From Halomonas jincaotanensis (lineage in GTDB: Bacteria > Pseudomonadota > Gammaproteobacteria > Pseudomonadales > Halomonadaceae), in the NCBI RefSeq assembly GCF_018448785.1, contig NZ_JAHCLU010000006.1:62001-126000 (forward strand): a stretch of 64,000 nt of DNA, in the 5' to 3' direction. Below the pieces are notes generated by a model. The model saw only the letters and a program-made list of their open reading frames with translations, ran no database searches and had not been told where the DNA came from. The stretch's first letter is position 1; every line of letters starts with the position of its first letter. The position numbers and the translations under genes were made by a program. Of the stretch, positions 37,744 through 47,039 are shown piece by piece.

Positions 37744-38453
37744 CCTCGAGCGCCGCTATACCCCTGCCGAATGGCGGGCATCGACTCGGCGGCGTCGAAT
37801 TTGCCGAGCGAGCGTTGCAAACGCTCGAGATTGGCCTCCCGCCACTTGCCCGGCTGACGTTGTCGGCAGCGATCCAGATCGATCAGCCAGACCTTGCCCT
37901 GCGGGTCGACGAGCAGATTCCGGGCGTTGAGGTCGACATGATCGAGGCCAGCGTCATGGAAGCGGCGTACGGTGGCACCGACGCGTTCGAGCAAGACCGC
38001 GTCGGCCTCACCGCTTAGCAAAAGTTCGGCCAAGGCTCGGGCGCCGGCGATTCTGATGGTGATCAGCGCAGCCTCATAGGTAGGGCCATGGAGGGTGACG
38101 CCGGCGGCCAGCGGGCGTGGCACGGGCAGGCCGCGCTCGTACAATTCGGCGGTCAGGCGCATTTCACGAAAGGCACGGGTACGCTCTAGGCCGGTCCATA
38201 GGTAGCGGCGCTCGCTGAGCCGGGCAATCAGGCCACCACGGCGATAAGGGCGCAGTACCCACTGTGCCTTGCCAACATTAAGAAACAGGCTGGCGCCGCG
38301 TCCCGGGGCCTCGCCGATGACTTGGCCGCTGTGTCGCCAATGGTCGGGGTCGAAGAATCTGGGATCGGTAGGGGGTGTCGTGAGAGCGTCACATAAAGCG
38401 CTTGCTTCATATAGAATGAACGATCTACCCGTTCGACATGTTGCCAAGTGCAT
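37740..38453 (-). CDS. kdkA: 3-deoxy-D-manno-octulosonic acid kinase
   Basis: Phosphorylates the Kdo of the lipid A-Kdo core. A 237-residue kinase of the RIO/WaaP type. GRGASLFLNVG is the glycine-rich loop, WVLRPYRRGGL the KdkA hallmark, HDAGLDHVDLNARNLL the catalytic loop and LIDLDRCR the metal-binding motif. The ATG at 38453 has AGAGGA 6 nt before it and gives the family N-terminus. Its start codon overlaps the start of the divergent GT9 gene in a shared CATG. Confidence 0.92.
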   Translation of the reverse strand: MHLATCRTGRSFILYEASALCDALTTPPTDPRFFDPDHWRHSGQVIGEAPGRGASLFLNVGKAQWVLRPYRRGGLIARLSERRYLWTGLERTRAFREMRLTAELYERGLPVPRPLAAGVTLHGPTYEAALITIRIAGARALAELLLSGEADAVLLERVGATVRRFHDAGLDHVDLNARNLLVDPQGKVWLIDLDRCRQRQPGKWREANLERLQRSLGKFDAAESMPAIRQGYSGARG

Positions 38454-39552
38454 GAAGCATCCTCTGCCTGCTCGACCCCGGCACATCGGTGTGCTGCGAC
38501 TCTCCGCCCTGGGTGATGTGTGTAACCTGGTGCCGACGGTTCGTGCACTGCAGCGCCAGTGGCCCGAGGCGCGCATTACCTGGATCATCGGCAAGAGCGA
38601 GCACAGTCTACTGGCCGGTCTTTCCGGGGTCGAGTTCGTCGTCTATAACAAGAGTACGGGGGTGGCCGGCATGCGCGCCCTGTGTCGTGAGCTGGCCGAC
38701 ACTCGCTTCGATGTGCTCCTGCACATGCAGCAGTCGTTGCGGGCAAGTCTGCTGTCGCTGGGTCTCAAGGCGGACTTCCGGGTCGGCTACGACAAGGCAC
38801 GGGCCAAGGACGCCCAGCATTGGTTCACCCATCACCACCTCGACCCTCATCCCCGAGCGCATGTGCTGGAGTCCTTCCTGGACTTCGCGCGCCTGCTCGG
38901 GGTCGAGGACCTGTCGCTGGAATGGCAGCTGCCGATACCGGCTGTGGCCTTCGATGAAGCCAGAGCGTTGAGCGGTGAGGCCCCCTACCTGGTGATCAAT
39001 CCGTGCAGCAGCATGCGACTGCGCAATTTTCGTAACTGGTCCGCCGAGGGCTATGCGTCGGTGATCGAGCATGCCTGGGTGCACCATGGCCTCAAGACGC
39101 TGCTGACGGGGGGCAGCAGCACCCAGGAGCGCGAACTTGGCGAGCGCATTCAGTCCCTGTGCCGTCCTGATACGGTGATCGATGCCATTGGTGGCACGTC
39201 GCTCAAGGGGCTGCTGGCGTTGATACAGCGCGCGCGTCTGCTGGTGGCACCCGATACCGGGCCCGTGCACATGGCGAATGCACTCGGCACGCCGGTGCTG
39301 GGCCTTTACGCCACCTCGAACGTCGACCGGACGGGTCCCTATCTCTGGCGAACCTTCGCAGTTGATCGCTACCCCGAAGCCGTGCGTACCTACATGCACA
39401 AGGAGCCCGAGGAGCTGAACTGGGGTCAGCGGGTTCGCCATCCCGACGCCATGTCGCTGATTCGAACCGAAGAGGTGATCGAACGCCTCGACGCCCTGCT
39501 CGCGCAACCGCCAGCCCCACAGGACACGGAGACCCGCGCCGATGAAGCTTGA
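38452..39552 (+). CDS. Family 9 glycosyltransferase (heptosyltransferase I-like)
   Basis: A 366-residue GT9 protein. The opening [20 protein letters not shown] fits heptosyltransferases, and [20 protein letters not shown] is the nucleotide-binding loop. Being next to hldE and waaA suggests an inner-core role such as WaaC, but the sequence reads as a diverged member. The ATG at 38452 starts directly before the family core without a clear ribosome-binding site; 38416 is a possible earlier start. The last 11 bases overlap hldE. Confidence 0.82.
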   Translation: MKHPLPARPRHIGVLRLSALGDVCNLVPTVRALQRQWPEARITWIIGKSEHSLLAGLSGVEFVVYNKSTGVAGMRALCRELADTRFDVLLHMQQSLRASLLSLGLKADFRVGYDKARAKDAQHWFTHHHLDPHPRAHVLESFLDFARLLGVEDLSLEWQLPIPAVAFDEARALSGEAPYLVINPCSSMRLRNFRNWSAEGYASVIEHAWVHHGLKTLLTGGSSTQERELGERIQSLCRPDTVIDAIGGTSLKGLLALIQRARLLVAPDTGPVHMANALGTPVLGLYATSNVDRTGPYLWRTFAVDRYPEAVRTYMHKEPEELNWGQRVRHPDAMSLIRTEEVIERLDALLAQPPAPQDTETRADEA

Positions 39553-40972
39553 TCTCACAGCCCTGGAACACACGCGCCTGCTGGTGGTGGGTGACGTGAT
39601 GCTCGATCGCTATTGGCACGGCGGCACCTCGCGTATCTCGCCGGAAGCGCCGGTCCCGGTAGTCAGTGTCAACGAGTGCGAGGATCGCCCGGGCGGTGCC
39701 GCCAACGTGGCCCTCAACATCGCCTCGCTTGGGGCTCATGCGGCGCTGGCCGGTCTGGTCGGCGATGACGACAACGCCACGCGCCTCGACAGTCGTCTCC
39801 AAAGCGCCGGAGTGAGCACTCACTTCGAGCGTAGCCCCGGCGTTCCCACTATCACCAAGCTGCGAGTGATGAGTCGCAACCAGCAACTGATCCGCCTGGA
39901 CTTCGAGGAAGGACTCGGCGACGTCGATACCACAGGACTGTTGGCGCGGGTCGAACACGCGTTGTCCGACTGCGATCTGGTGATTCTTTCCGACTACGGC
40001 AAGGGCACCCTCAACCGGGTCGAGGACCTGATTCACTTGGTCCGTCGCAGCGGCAAGCGCGTACTGGTAGACCCCAAGGGCAGCGATTTTCGCCACTACC
40101 GCGGGGCGAGCGTGATCACGCCCAACCTGACCGAATTCGAGACGGTGATGGGGCCTTGCCGCGACGATGCTGAACTCGCCGCCAAGGGTGAGGCGCTGCG
40201 TGCCGAGCTTGATCTCGAGGCGCTGCTGATCACCCGCAGCGAGAAGGGCATGACGCTGATCCGCTCAGGGCATGAGCCGCTGCATTTGCCGACACGCGCC
40301 CGCGAAGTCTTCGATGTCACCGGTGCCGGCGACACCGTGATCGGTGTGCTCGGGCTGGCGCTGGCAGCAGGTCATGGCTTCCCCGAGGCGATGACCCTGG
40401 CCAATCTGGCAGCCGGTCTGGTCGTGGCCAAGCCCGGCACCGCAACGCTTTCCATTGCCGAACTTTATACCGCCCTGCACGGTGACAAGCTGGCCGAGTT
40501 CGGTCTTATCGAGGAGGCGCCGCTCATCGAGGCCGTGCAGGCCGCGCAGGCGCGCGGCGAGCGCGTCGTCATGACCAACGGCTGCTTCGACATCCTGCAT
40601 GCCGGCCATGTGGCCTACCTGGAGCACGCCCGCCAGCTCGGCGACCGCTTGATCGTGGCGGTCAACGACGACGCCTCCATCGCCCGCCTCAAGGGGCCCC
40701 GCCGCCCGATCAACCCGCTGATGCGGCGCATGCAGGTACTGGCTGGGCTCGGCGCGGTGGACTGGGTCGTACCCTTCGCCGAGGACACGCCCGAGCGTCT
40801 GATCGAGGCGGTGTTGCCGGACGTACTGGTCAAGGGCGGCGATTATCGCCCCGAAGAGATCGCTGGCGGCGAGGCCGTGCGCAGGGCGGGAGGCGAGGTG
40901 CAGGTGCTCGGCTTCGAGGATGGCGTTTCCACCACGGCGATGATCTCCACCATTCTCGACCGCGAGCGCTGA
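39542..40972 (+). CDS. hldE: Bifunctional heptose-7-phosphate kinase / heptose-1-phosphate adenylyltransferase
   Basis: Two steps of ADP-heptose synthesis in one 476-residue protein. Residues 1-320 are the ribokinase-type kinase ([35 protein letters not shown]). Residues 340-476 are the nucleotidyltransferase ([21 protein letters not shown], and NDDAS). Both active sites look intact. It sits between the GT9 gene and waaA, whose start shares the last base of the hldE stop. Confidence 0.97.
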   Translation: MKLDLTALEHTRLLVVGDVMLDRYWHGGTSRISPEAPVPVVSVNECEDRPGGAANVALNIASLGAHAALAGLVGDDDNATRLDSRLQSAGVSTHFERSPGVPTITKLRVMSRNQQLIRLDFEEGLGDVDTTGLLARVEHALSDCDLVILSDYGKGTLNRVEDLIHLVRRSGKRVLVDPKGSDFRHYRGASVITPNLTEFETVMGPCRDDAELAAKGEALRAELDLEALLITRSEKGMTLIRSGHEPLHLPTRAREVFDVTGAGDTVIGVLGLALAAGHGFPEAMTLANLAAGLVVAKPGTATLSIAELYTALHGDKLAEFGLIEEAPLIEAVQAAQARGERVVMTNGCFDILHAGHVAYLEHARQLGDRLIVAVNDDASIARLKGPRRPINPLMRRMQVLAGLGAVDWVVPFAEDTPERLIEAVLPDVLVKGGDYRPEEIAGGEAVRRAGGEVQVLGFEDGVSTTAMISTILDRER

Positions 40973-42291
40973 TGTCCCGTCCGCCAGTTACCCGCAAGCG
41001 CAGCCCCTGGGCCCGCTCGCTCTACGGGGTCGCGCTCTGGCTGCTCGCGCCGCTGATCGTTTGGCGAGTCTGGCGTGAGCACCTCTCAGCAAGCCCGCGC
41101 CGGGAGCGGCTGGGCTATATTGCGCCGACCGCCGAGGGGCAGCGTGTCATCTGGTTGCACTGTGCCTCGGTGGGCGAGGTGCAGGCGGCCCGGCCGTTGA
41201 TCAAGGCCTTGCTCGTGCTCTATCCGAGCTATCGTCTCGTCATCACCACCATGACCGCTACCGGTGCTGAACGGGTGAGGGCCCTGGCGAATGGATTGCG
41301 TGAACAGGGCGTCTTGGGCGAAGTAAGTCATCACTTCATTCCGTTGGATTTCCCCGCTTCGGCGAGGCGCTTCGTGTCTCGCTTGCACCCGGCGCTTGCG
41401 CTTTTCTTCGAAACTGAACTCTGGCCCAACCTGCTGGCCGCCTGCGTCCGTTCGGGCGTGCCAGTGGCGGTGGTCAACGGACGCCTCTCGCCGGGGGCCT
41501 ATCGCGGTTATCGTCGTCTGGCGCCCTTGATGCACGAGGCCCTAGGCCAGGTGGACTGGCTGGCGGCCAAGTCCCGTGACGATGCCGAGCGCTTCCAGGG
41601 GTTGGGTATGGCACCCGACAGGATCGATGTCGTGGGGTCGTTGAAGTTCGCGTTGTCGATCAATGACGCGGATCAGCAGGTAAGTGAGCACTTGCGCACT
41701 CGGTTGGGAAATCGGTCCATCTGGGTAGCCGGTTCGACCCACGAAGGCGAGGACGAGCAGCTGCTGGCCGCCCATGGCCGGTTGATCGAGACATGTCCCG
41801 ATGCGCTGCTGATACTGGTGCCGCGTCATCCGCGACGCTTCGATGCCGTTGCCGCGCTCTGCGCCCAGAAGGGCATGAGCCTGGCAAGACGCTCTAGAGA
41901 CGAGTGGCCCGCGGCCGACACGGCAGTCTACCTGGGCGATACCATGGGCGAGCTACTGTCGCTCTATGGGGCTGCCGATCTGGCCTTCGTCGGCGGCAGC
42001 CTGGTGCCAATCGGCGGCCATAACCTGCTGGAGCCCGCGGCGTTGGGTGTGCCGGTGCTCAGTGGTCCAGCGCTGGACAACTTTGCCGACATCGCCGAGG
42101 TCATGCGCGAGGCGAGGGCGCTGGTGGAAGTGGCCGATGTCGATGAACTCGTCAATGTCCTGCGGCGACTCTTCGCCGATGCTGGCGAACGCCGTCGCCT
42201 GGCAGCGGCCGGGCGCAGCGTGGTCACCGCCAATCGCGGGGCGCTCGACCGCACTCTGGTGGGCCTGGCGCGGTTGCTGCCGCCCGCCTGA
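40972..42291 (+). CDS. waaA: 3-deoxy-D-manno-octulosonic acid transferase (Kdo transferase)
   Basis: Transfers Kdo from CMP-Kdo to lipid IVA. A 439-residue GT30 protein. An N-terminal membrane anchor (residues 11-28) precedes WLHCASVGEVQAARPL, with the catalytic Glu, and ALFFETELWPNLL. The C-terminal GGSLVPIGGHNLLEPAALGVPV is the donor-binding region. It is coupled to hldE. Because kdkA is present nearby, the enzyme is probably monofunctional, adding one Kdo. Confidence 0.96.
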   Translation: MSRPPVTRKRSPWARSLYGVALWLLAPLIVWRVWREHLSASPRRERLGYIAPTAEGQRVIWLHCASVGEVQAARPLIKALLVLYPSYRLVITTMTATGAERVRALANGLREQGVLGEVSHHFIPLDFPASARRFVSRLHPALALFFETELWPNLLAACVRSGVPVAVVNGRLSPGAYRGYRRLAPLMHEALGQVDWLAAKSRDDAERFQGLGMAPDRIDVVGSLKFALSINDADQQVSEHLRTRLGNRSIWVAGSTHEGEDEQLLAAHGRLIETCPDALLILVPRHPRRFDAVAALCAQKGMSLARRSRDEWPAADTAVYLGDTMGELLSLYGAADLAFVGGSLVPIGGHNLLEPAALGVPVLSGPALDNFADIAEVMREARALVEVADVDELVNVLRRLFADAGERRRLAAAGRSVVTANRGALDRTLVGLARLLPPA

Positions 42292-42322
42292 ACCAGCTTC
42301 GGCGCTTTCAAGCGGGTAACCG

Positions 42323-42997
42323 TCAGACAGGCAATAGACGCTGCACGCCGTCGCGCGTGCCGAGCAACAGCACGTCGGCGCCGCGGGCAGCGAAGAGGCC
42401 GTTGGTGACCACGCCGACGATGGCGTTGATCCGCGCTTCCATGGCCACCGGCTCATCGATCATGAACTCGTAGCAGTCGATGATCTGGTTGCCGTTGTCG
42501 GTGACCACGCCCTGGCGGTAGACCGGCTCGGCGCCGAGCTTGACCAGCTCACGAGCCACATAGGAGCGCGCCATCGGGATCACCTCTACGGGCAGGGGGA
42601 AGTCACCGAGGCGTTCGACCTTCTTCGAGTCATCGGCGATGCACACGAAGCGCTCGGCGCAGGCGGCGACGACCTTCTCGCGCGTGAGGGCTGCACCCCC
42701 GCCCTTGATCATCTGCAAGTGAGCATTCACTTCGTCTGCACCATCGATATAAACCGGGACGGTGCCGATGCTGTTAAGCTCGAATATCTCGATGCCGTGG
42801 CGGCGCAGACGCTCGGAGCTGGCCTCGGAGCTGGCCACCGCACCCTGGAAATCGTGGCGCAGGGGTGCCAGGCGGTCGATGAAACGATCGGCGGTGGAAC
42901 CGGTACCGATACCGAGCACGTAGTTTCTATCCAGCAGGGGACGGATCTCATCAATGGCCGCGGCGGCTACGGCGTCTTTCATTGCATCCTGGGTCAT
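42323..42997 (-). CDS. rpiA: Ribose-5-phosphate isomerase A
   Basis: Interconverts ribose-5-phosphate and ribulose-5-phosphate. The product has 224 residues. [35 protein letters not shown] (catalytic Glu) and NGLFA are all conserved. The ATG at 42997 gives the standard N-terminus ([16 protein letters not shown]); the frame extends 15 codons further without support. It converges on waaA and diverges from ilvA. Confidence 0.97.
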   Translation of the reverse strand: MTQDAMKDAVAAAAIDEIRPLLDRNYVLGIGTGSTADRFIDRLAPLRHDFQGAVASSEASSERLRRHGIEIFELNSIGTVPVYIDGADEVNAHLQMIKGGGAALTREKVVAACAERFVCIADDSKKVERLGDFPLPVEVIPMARSYVARELVKLGAEPVYRQGVVTDNGNQIIDCYEFMIDEPVAMEARINAIVGVVTNGLFAARGADVLLLGTRDGVQRLLPV

Positions 42998-43172
42998 GCG
43001 TCTGGCTCCGGCGAAGAATGGGGGCGATCGTTGGCGTGCCATTATAAGTCAGCAGAGCGTCGCTGCCGATGACGGGTGCTGGACGCCATGGCAACGGTAA
43101 TGCTACCAATAGGGGTTCTCTGCACTGCAGCACCGCAGTTCGTCTTTCGCGCCATTCCTCTGGGACATCAGG

Positions 43173-44687
43173 ATGCTAGAAGCTACCGTCAAGAAGATTC
43201 TCCAGGCCCGGGTCTACGAGGCTGCCGTGGAAACGCCGATATCGCCGGCACCCTTCCTCTCGCGACGCTTCAACAACCAGATTCTGATCAAGCGTGAAGA
43301 CCTCCAGCCGGTCTACTCCTTCAAGATTCGCGGCGCCTACAACAAGATGGCGCAGCTCAGCGAGGAACAGAAGGCCAAGGGCGTGATCGCCGCCTCGGCA
43401 GGCAACCATGCCCAGGGGCTCGCCATGGCGGCCAAGCTGATGGGCGTCAAGGCGGTGATTGTGATGCCGCGGATCACCCCCGAGATCAAGGTCCAGGCCG
43501 TGCGGGCCCGCGGTGCCAGAGTGGTGCTCAAGGGCGATGCCTTTGCCGAGGCGGCGGCGCATGCTCAGGAACTCATCAAGGAGCACGGCTATACGTATGT
43601 GCCACCGTTCGATGATATCGATGTGATCGCCGGCCAGGGCACCATCGCCGTGGAGATCCTGCGTCAGCAGAGCGGTCACATCCATGCCGTCTTCATTCCG
43701 GTGGGCGGCGGCGGCCTGATCGCCGGCATGGCCGCCTATATCAAGTACCTGCGCCCGGAAATCAAGGTGATCGGCGTGGAAGCCGAGGATAGCGCCTGCC
43801 TCAAGGCGGCACTGGCGGCAGGCGACCGGGTGGTGCTGGATCAGGTGGGTGTCTTCGCCGAGGGCGTCGCCGTGGCACAGGTTGGTGAGGCGCCTTTCGC
43901 GATCATGCGCGACCTGATCGACGACGTCATCACCGTCACCACCGACGAGATGTGTGCGGCGGTAAAGGATATCTTCGAGGACACCCGGGCGGTCGCCGAG
44001 ACTTCTGGAGCCCTTTCTCTGGCCGGCCTCAAGAAATACGTCCAGCAGACCGGCGTCGAAGGCGAGACACTGGTCTGCATCAACTCAGGCGCCAATACCA
44101 ATTTCGACCGCCTGCAGCATATTGCCGAGCGTACCGAGCTTGGCGAACAGCGGGAGGCAATCCTCGCCGTCACCATTCCCGAGAAGCCCGGTAGCTTCAA
44201 GAAGTTCTGCAAGACCATCGGCAAGCGCATGGTCACCGAATTCAATTATCGCTATGCGGATCCGGAGAAGGCACATATCTTCGTCGGCGTGCAGGTCAAG
44301 CCGGGGGGGGAAGACCGCCAGGGAGTGATCGACAAGCTGCGGGATGCGGGCTATCCGGTGGAGGACTTGACCGACAACGAGCTGGCGAAGCTGCATATTC
44401 GCCATCTGGGCGGCGGTCGGCCGAAGGAGCATTTCGAGGAAGAGGTGTATCGCTTCGAGTTTCCCGAGCGGCCCGGCGCGCTGATGAACTTTCTCACTCA
44501 CCTGCCGCAGGACTGGAACATTTCCCTGTTTCACTATCGTAATCACGGCGCGGCTTATGGCCGCGTGCTGGTGGGGATGCAGGTGCCCAACGGTGATCGC
44601 TTACACGTCGAGGAATATTTCGATGAGATCGGCTATCGCTACTGGAAGGAAAGCGATAATGCCGCCTACCGACTGTTCATGGCGTGA
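43173..44687 (+). CDS. ilvA: Threonine ammonia-lyase, biosynthetic
   Basis: First step of isoleucine synthesis: threonine to 2-oxobutyrate and ammonia. A 504-residue PLP enzyme. The PLP lysine is in YSFKIRGAYNKM, ASAGNHAQG binds substrate and GGGGLIAG binds the cofactor phosphate. Two C-terminal ACT-like regulatory domains (from about residue 330) mark the isoleucine-inhibited biosynthetic form. No other ilv gene is near. Confidence 0.97.
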   Translation: MLEATVKKILQARVYEAAVETPISPAPFLSRRFNNQILIKREDLQPVYSFKIRGAYNKMAQLSEEQKAKGVIAASAGNHAQGLAMAAKLMGVKAVIVMPRITPEIKVQAVRARGARVVLKGDAFAEAAAHAQELIKEHGYTYVPPFDDIDVIAGQGTIAVEILRQQSGHIHAVFIPVGGGGLIAGMAAYIKYLRPEIKVIGVEAEDSACLKAALAAGDRVVLDQVGVFAEGVAVAQVGEAPFAIMRDLIDDVITVTTDEMCAAVKDIFEDTRAVAETSGALSLAGLKKYVQQTGVEGETLVCINSGANTNFDRLQHIAERTELGEQREAILAVTIPEKPGSFKKFCKTIGKRMVTEFNYRYADPEKAHIFVGVQVKPGGEDRQGVIDKLRDAGYPVEDLTDNELAKLHIRHLGGGRPKEHFEEEVYRFEFPERPGALMNFLTHLPQDWNISLFHYRNHGAAYGRVLVGMQVPNGDRLHVEEYFDEIGYRYWKESDNAAYRLFMA

Positions 44688-44879
44688 GTGAGCAGTGGCT
44701 TACCGGCAAGCCGTCGCATTCAGTATTGTTTAAAAATGTAATACTTAATGAGTGACGGTTGTCACATGATCGGTGTTGGCCCTATAGTTCCCTACGGATC
44801 GGGTGCCATACCAATGATGGCCCCGTCAACTTTCAGGCATTACACCGACCACCGCGGTCATGTCTCCATGGAGTCGACA

Positions 44880-44975
44880 ATGAAGCGCAAGCCCGATCTG
44901 GTCATGACTCTGGTGTTGCTGTTTGGCATCGGCGTGGTGGCGACCGGCTACGCCCAGGCGTTGGTGGGTAGCTGA
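44880..44975 (+). CDS. Small single-span membrane protein, 31 residues
   Basis: A short gene with a good ribosome-binding site (GGAG, 6 nt before the ATG). The product is a basic MKRKPD start and one hydrophobic span of about 20 residues (LVMTLVLLFGIGVVATGYAQ), ending ALVGS. A longer in-frame ORF begins at 44748 but its extra 44 residues are not protein-like. It stands alone between ilvA and the fau terminator. GTGAC-GGTT-GTCAC at 44752-44765 upstream might be an operator. No family recognised. Confidence 0.55.
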   Translation: MKRKPDLVMTLVLLFGIGVVATGYAQALVGS

Positions 44976-45020
44976 CCCTCGAGGCAACCCGAGCCCCTCG
45001 ACGAGCGTCCCGATACGCAA

Positions 45021-45058
45021 CCGACGGCCGATGTACATCATCGGCCGTCGGCCTTTTT
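45021..45058. terminator. Terminator between the microprotein gene and fau
   Basis: A perfect 13-bp stem (CCGACGGCCGATG with CATCGGCCGTCGG), 5-nt loop, then CCTTTTTGG on the plus strand. It ends plus-strand transcription; the fau stop codon lies in its right arm, so it may also act on the minus strand. Confidence 0.85.
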
Positions 45059-45691
45059 GGTAGGGCGTATCACGCGTTTGTCGCTGACGATGGCATCCAG
45101 AGGGACGTCCCAGGGTGCGATTGGCAGGCGTTCTACCCGCTGGCAATCGTGGGCCAGGCCGAATAATCGGGGGCGAGGTCCTGGTCGGCGGGTAAACGCC
45201 AGCGTGCGATCGTAGAAGCCGCCACCCATGCCGATACGCTGCCCGTGATCGTCGAACCCCACTAGCGGCAACAGGATCAGGTCCAGCGCCCAGGCGGGAA
45301 GACGCCTCGCACGATGTGCGCCGTGACGTGTCATTGGCTCGGCAATACCGAAGCGATTGGTCACCATCGGTGTGTCGGCATGATAATGGACGAACCACAG
45401 GGCATTGAGGGATAGCGGTCGCAGCACCGGCAGGTAGACTCGAGCGTGGCGCCGCCGGAACCAGGTTATCAATGGGGTCGGGTCGATCTCGCCATCGTTG
45501 GGCAGGTAAAGGGCGACACGACGGGCGCGTCGGATTTCCGGCAGCTGACGAAGATTCCGGCAGAGTCGTTCGGTGGCCTCACGGCGTTGCTCGAGGGTCA
45601 GCGCACGACGCCGGCGACGCAGTTCGCGGCGCAGGTCATGACGAGGTCTGTCGTGAGACAGGGGAGCGGCGATTTCCTTCATGGTAGGCAT
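45038..45691 (-). CDS. fau: 5-formyltetrahydrofolate cyclo-ligase
   Basis: Converts 5-formyl-THF to 5,10-methenyl-THF with ATP. The product has 217 residues from the ATG at 45691. The basic N-terminus (LRRELRRRRRAL), the LYLPNDGEIDPTPL substrate region and GFDDHGQRIGMGGGFYDR are family motifs. The open frame reaches 45742, but that part lies in the 6S RNA gene, so the later start is right. The zapA-6S RNA-fau order is classic for gammaproteobacteria. Confidence 0.93.
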   Translation of the reverse strand: MPTMKEIAAPLSHDRPRHDLRRELRRRRRALTLEQRREATERLCRNLRQLPEIRRARRVALYLPNDGEIDPTPLITWFRRRHARVYLPVLRPLSLNALWFVHYHADTPMVTNRFGIAEPMTRHGAHRARRLPAWALDLILLPLVGFDDHGQRIGMGGGFYDRTLAFTRRPGPRPRLFGLAHDCQRVERLPIAPWDVPLDAIVSDKRVIRPTKKADGR

Positions 45692-45698
45692 GTCGGAT

Positions 45699-45886
45699 AA
45701 GGTTCCCCAGAGTGCCGCTGTCGTTCTGGCCCTTGAACCCATTGGTTCAAGGTGGGTGGCCGCAGCCGAACCGTCAGGCTTTCCGACGCACGGACGTGCA
45801 CACGGGTCCGGCTAGCATTTGGCCCCCTGGGTATTGCGCATAGGCTCGAGGGACGATAACGACTGGCAAACACCCCAGGGAACCCC
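45699..45886 (-). ncRNA. ssrS: 6S RNA
   Basis: A minus-strand RNA of about 185 nt between zapA and fau, the usual place for ssrS. It binds the sigma-70 RNA polymerase in stationary phase by mimicking an open promoter. CACCTTGAACC and GGGTTCAAGG match the conserved hairpin of E. coli 6S RNA almost base for base. Terminal sequences GGTTCCCTGGGG and CTCTGGGGAACC pair to close the long rod. The ends are set by that stem and may be off by a few bases. Confidence 0.92.
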
Positions 45887-45933
45887 TTCATCCTAACAGA
45901 GCGGGAGTGGGGTCCAAAGCAATGAATGCGCGG

Positions 45934-46233
45934 TCAGCGTTGCGGTGTGTCCACCAGTGCCTGGTCGAGTCGCTTGCTGAGCTGGCTCAGCTGCTGCTCG
46001 TCGCTGCGCTGTGTTTCCAGTGCCTCGAGGAGTTCATTGGTGATATTAAGCGCTGCCATGATGGCGATTCGTTCGGACCCCAGTACCTTGCCGCGGGCGT
46101 GAATGCCCTGCATGGCACGGTCCAGGTAGCGAGCCGAGCGCTCAAGCTTGTCCTGCTCGTCGGGAGAGCAGGCGATGACGTAGCTGTGCCCGAGCAAGGT
46201 GATTTCGGTGGTCGGCCGCGTGGCGTCGTTCAT
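45934..46233 (-). CDS. zapA: Cell division protein ZapA
   Basis: Crosslinks FtsZ filaments at the division ring. The product has 99 residues from the ATG at 46233. The N-terminal TEITLLGHSYVIACSPDEQDKLERSARYLD is the ZapA globular head, and the rest (residues 55-95) is a coiled coil. The frame extends to 46320, but those residues are not in the family. It is followed by 6S RNA and fau. Confidence 0.92.
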   Translation of the reverse strand: MNDATRPTTEITLLGHSYVIACSPDEQDKLERSARYLDRAMQGIHARGKVLGSERIAIMAALNITNELLEALETQRSDEQQLSQLSKRLDQALVDTPQR

Positions 46234-46385
46234 GACTGGCTCCGGTTCGGTCCGGTCGGGGCGATTGCCGCGCGTCCCGGCGTCCCGATGCGTTAACATC
46301 AATGGGTGTAAGCGATTCAAACGCCACTATAAGAGAGCCTTTCTCGGCCGGTCAACGGCGCGCGTTGCCGCCGGAGGATACCACC

Positions 46386-47003
46386 ATGGCTCTCAACATG
46401 TGTGGCCTCATCACGGATTTTTCCATGTCATTGATCAATGAACGCCTCGACTTTTCCACCATCGCCGATCTGTTCCTGCTGCACGGCAGCATGCAGTCCC
46501 CGGCCTTTCTCGATGGCAGGCTGTGCGCCGCACTGGCGTTGCACGATATTTCCGTTGAGGCTTGGTTGCAGGAAGTCTGCCTGACGCTGGGTGTGGAGCA
46601 ACCACGCGACGAACAAGCCGCCGAGCGGTTCCTGGCCTGGCGCCGACAGACGCTTGACGCGCTCGCCGCGGTCGAGCTCGATTTCGAGCCGCTGTGGCCG
46701 GACGAGCTTTTCACACTCGGCGAGCGGGCACAGGGTCTCAAGGAGTGGACACTTGGCTTTCTTGAGGTCGTCAGCGACGCTGGAGACACGCCCCGCGATG
46801 CCTGGTCGAGCGCCTTGCGCGAGGCCCTGGCAGACCTGGAGGGAGTGGCCGCAATGGACACCGATATCGACGACAGCCCCGAGAACGAGAACGACCTGTT
46901 CGCGTTGGCCGAGCATGCTCGTATGGCCGCCATGTTGCTCTATACCGAGCAGCATCCCGGCATGCCCCAGGTCGAGCAGACCGACGCCCCGACCCAGCAC
47001 TGA
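46386..47003 (+). CDS. UPF0149 family protein (YgfB-like)
   Basis: A 205-residue helical, acidic protein. The start at 46386 has GGAGGA 7 nt before it. DFSTIADLFLLHGSMQSPAFLDGRLCAALAL and the WPDELFTLGERAQGLKEWTLGFLEV pattern mark the YgfB/UPF0149 group. YgfB has been linked to control of other genes in Pseudomonas, but the role here is unknown. It diverges from zapA and is followed by pepP and ubiH/ubiI, the conserved order in gammaproteobacteria. Confidence 0.88.
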   Translation: MALNMCGLITDFSMSLINERLDFSTIADLFLLHGSMQSPAFLDGRLCAALALHDISVEAWLQEVCLTLGVEQPRDEQAAERFLAWRRQTLDALAAVELDFEPLWPDELFTLGERAQGLKEWTLGFLEVVSDAGDTPRDAWSSALREALADLEGVAAMDTDIDDSPENENDLFALAEHARMAAMLLYTEQHPGMPQVEQTDAPTQH

Positions 47004-47039
47004 GAACTTCTCTTCATCCTTCGCCATCGAGGAGCCGCG

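Noticed and set aside
44748..44879. Longer N-terminus for the 31-residue membrane protein
   Set aside because: The extra residues are rich in Gly, Pro and His with no ribosome-binding site; the ATG at 44880 has a good one.
45692..45742. Longer N-terminus for the fau product
   Set aside because: These codons overlap the 3' arm of 6S RNA and match nothing in the family.
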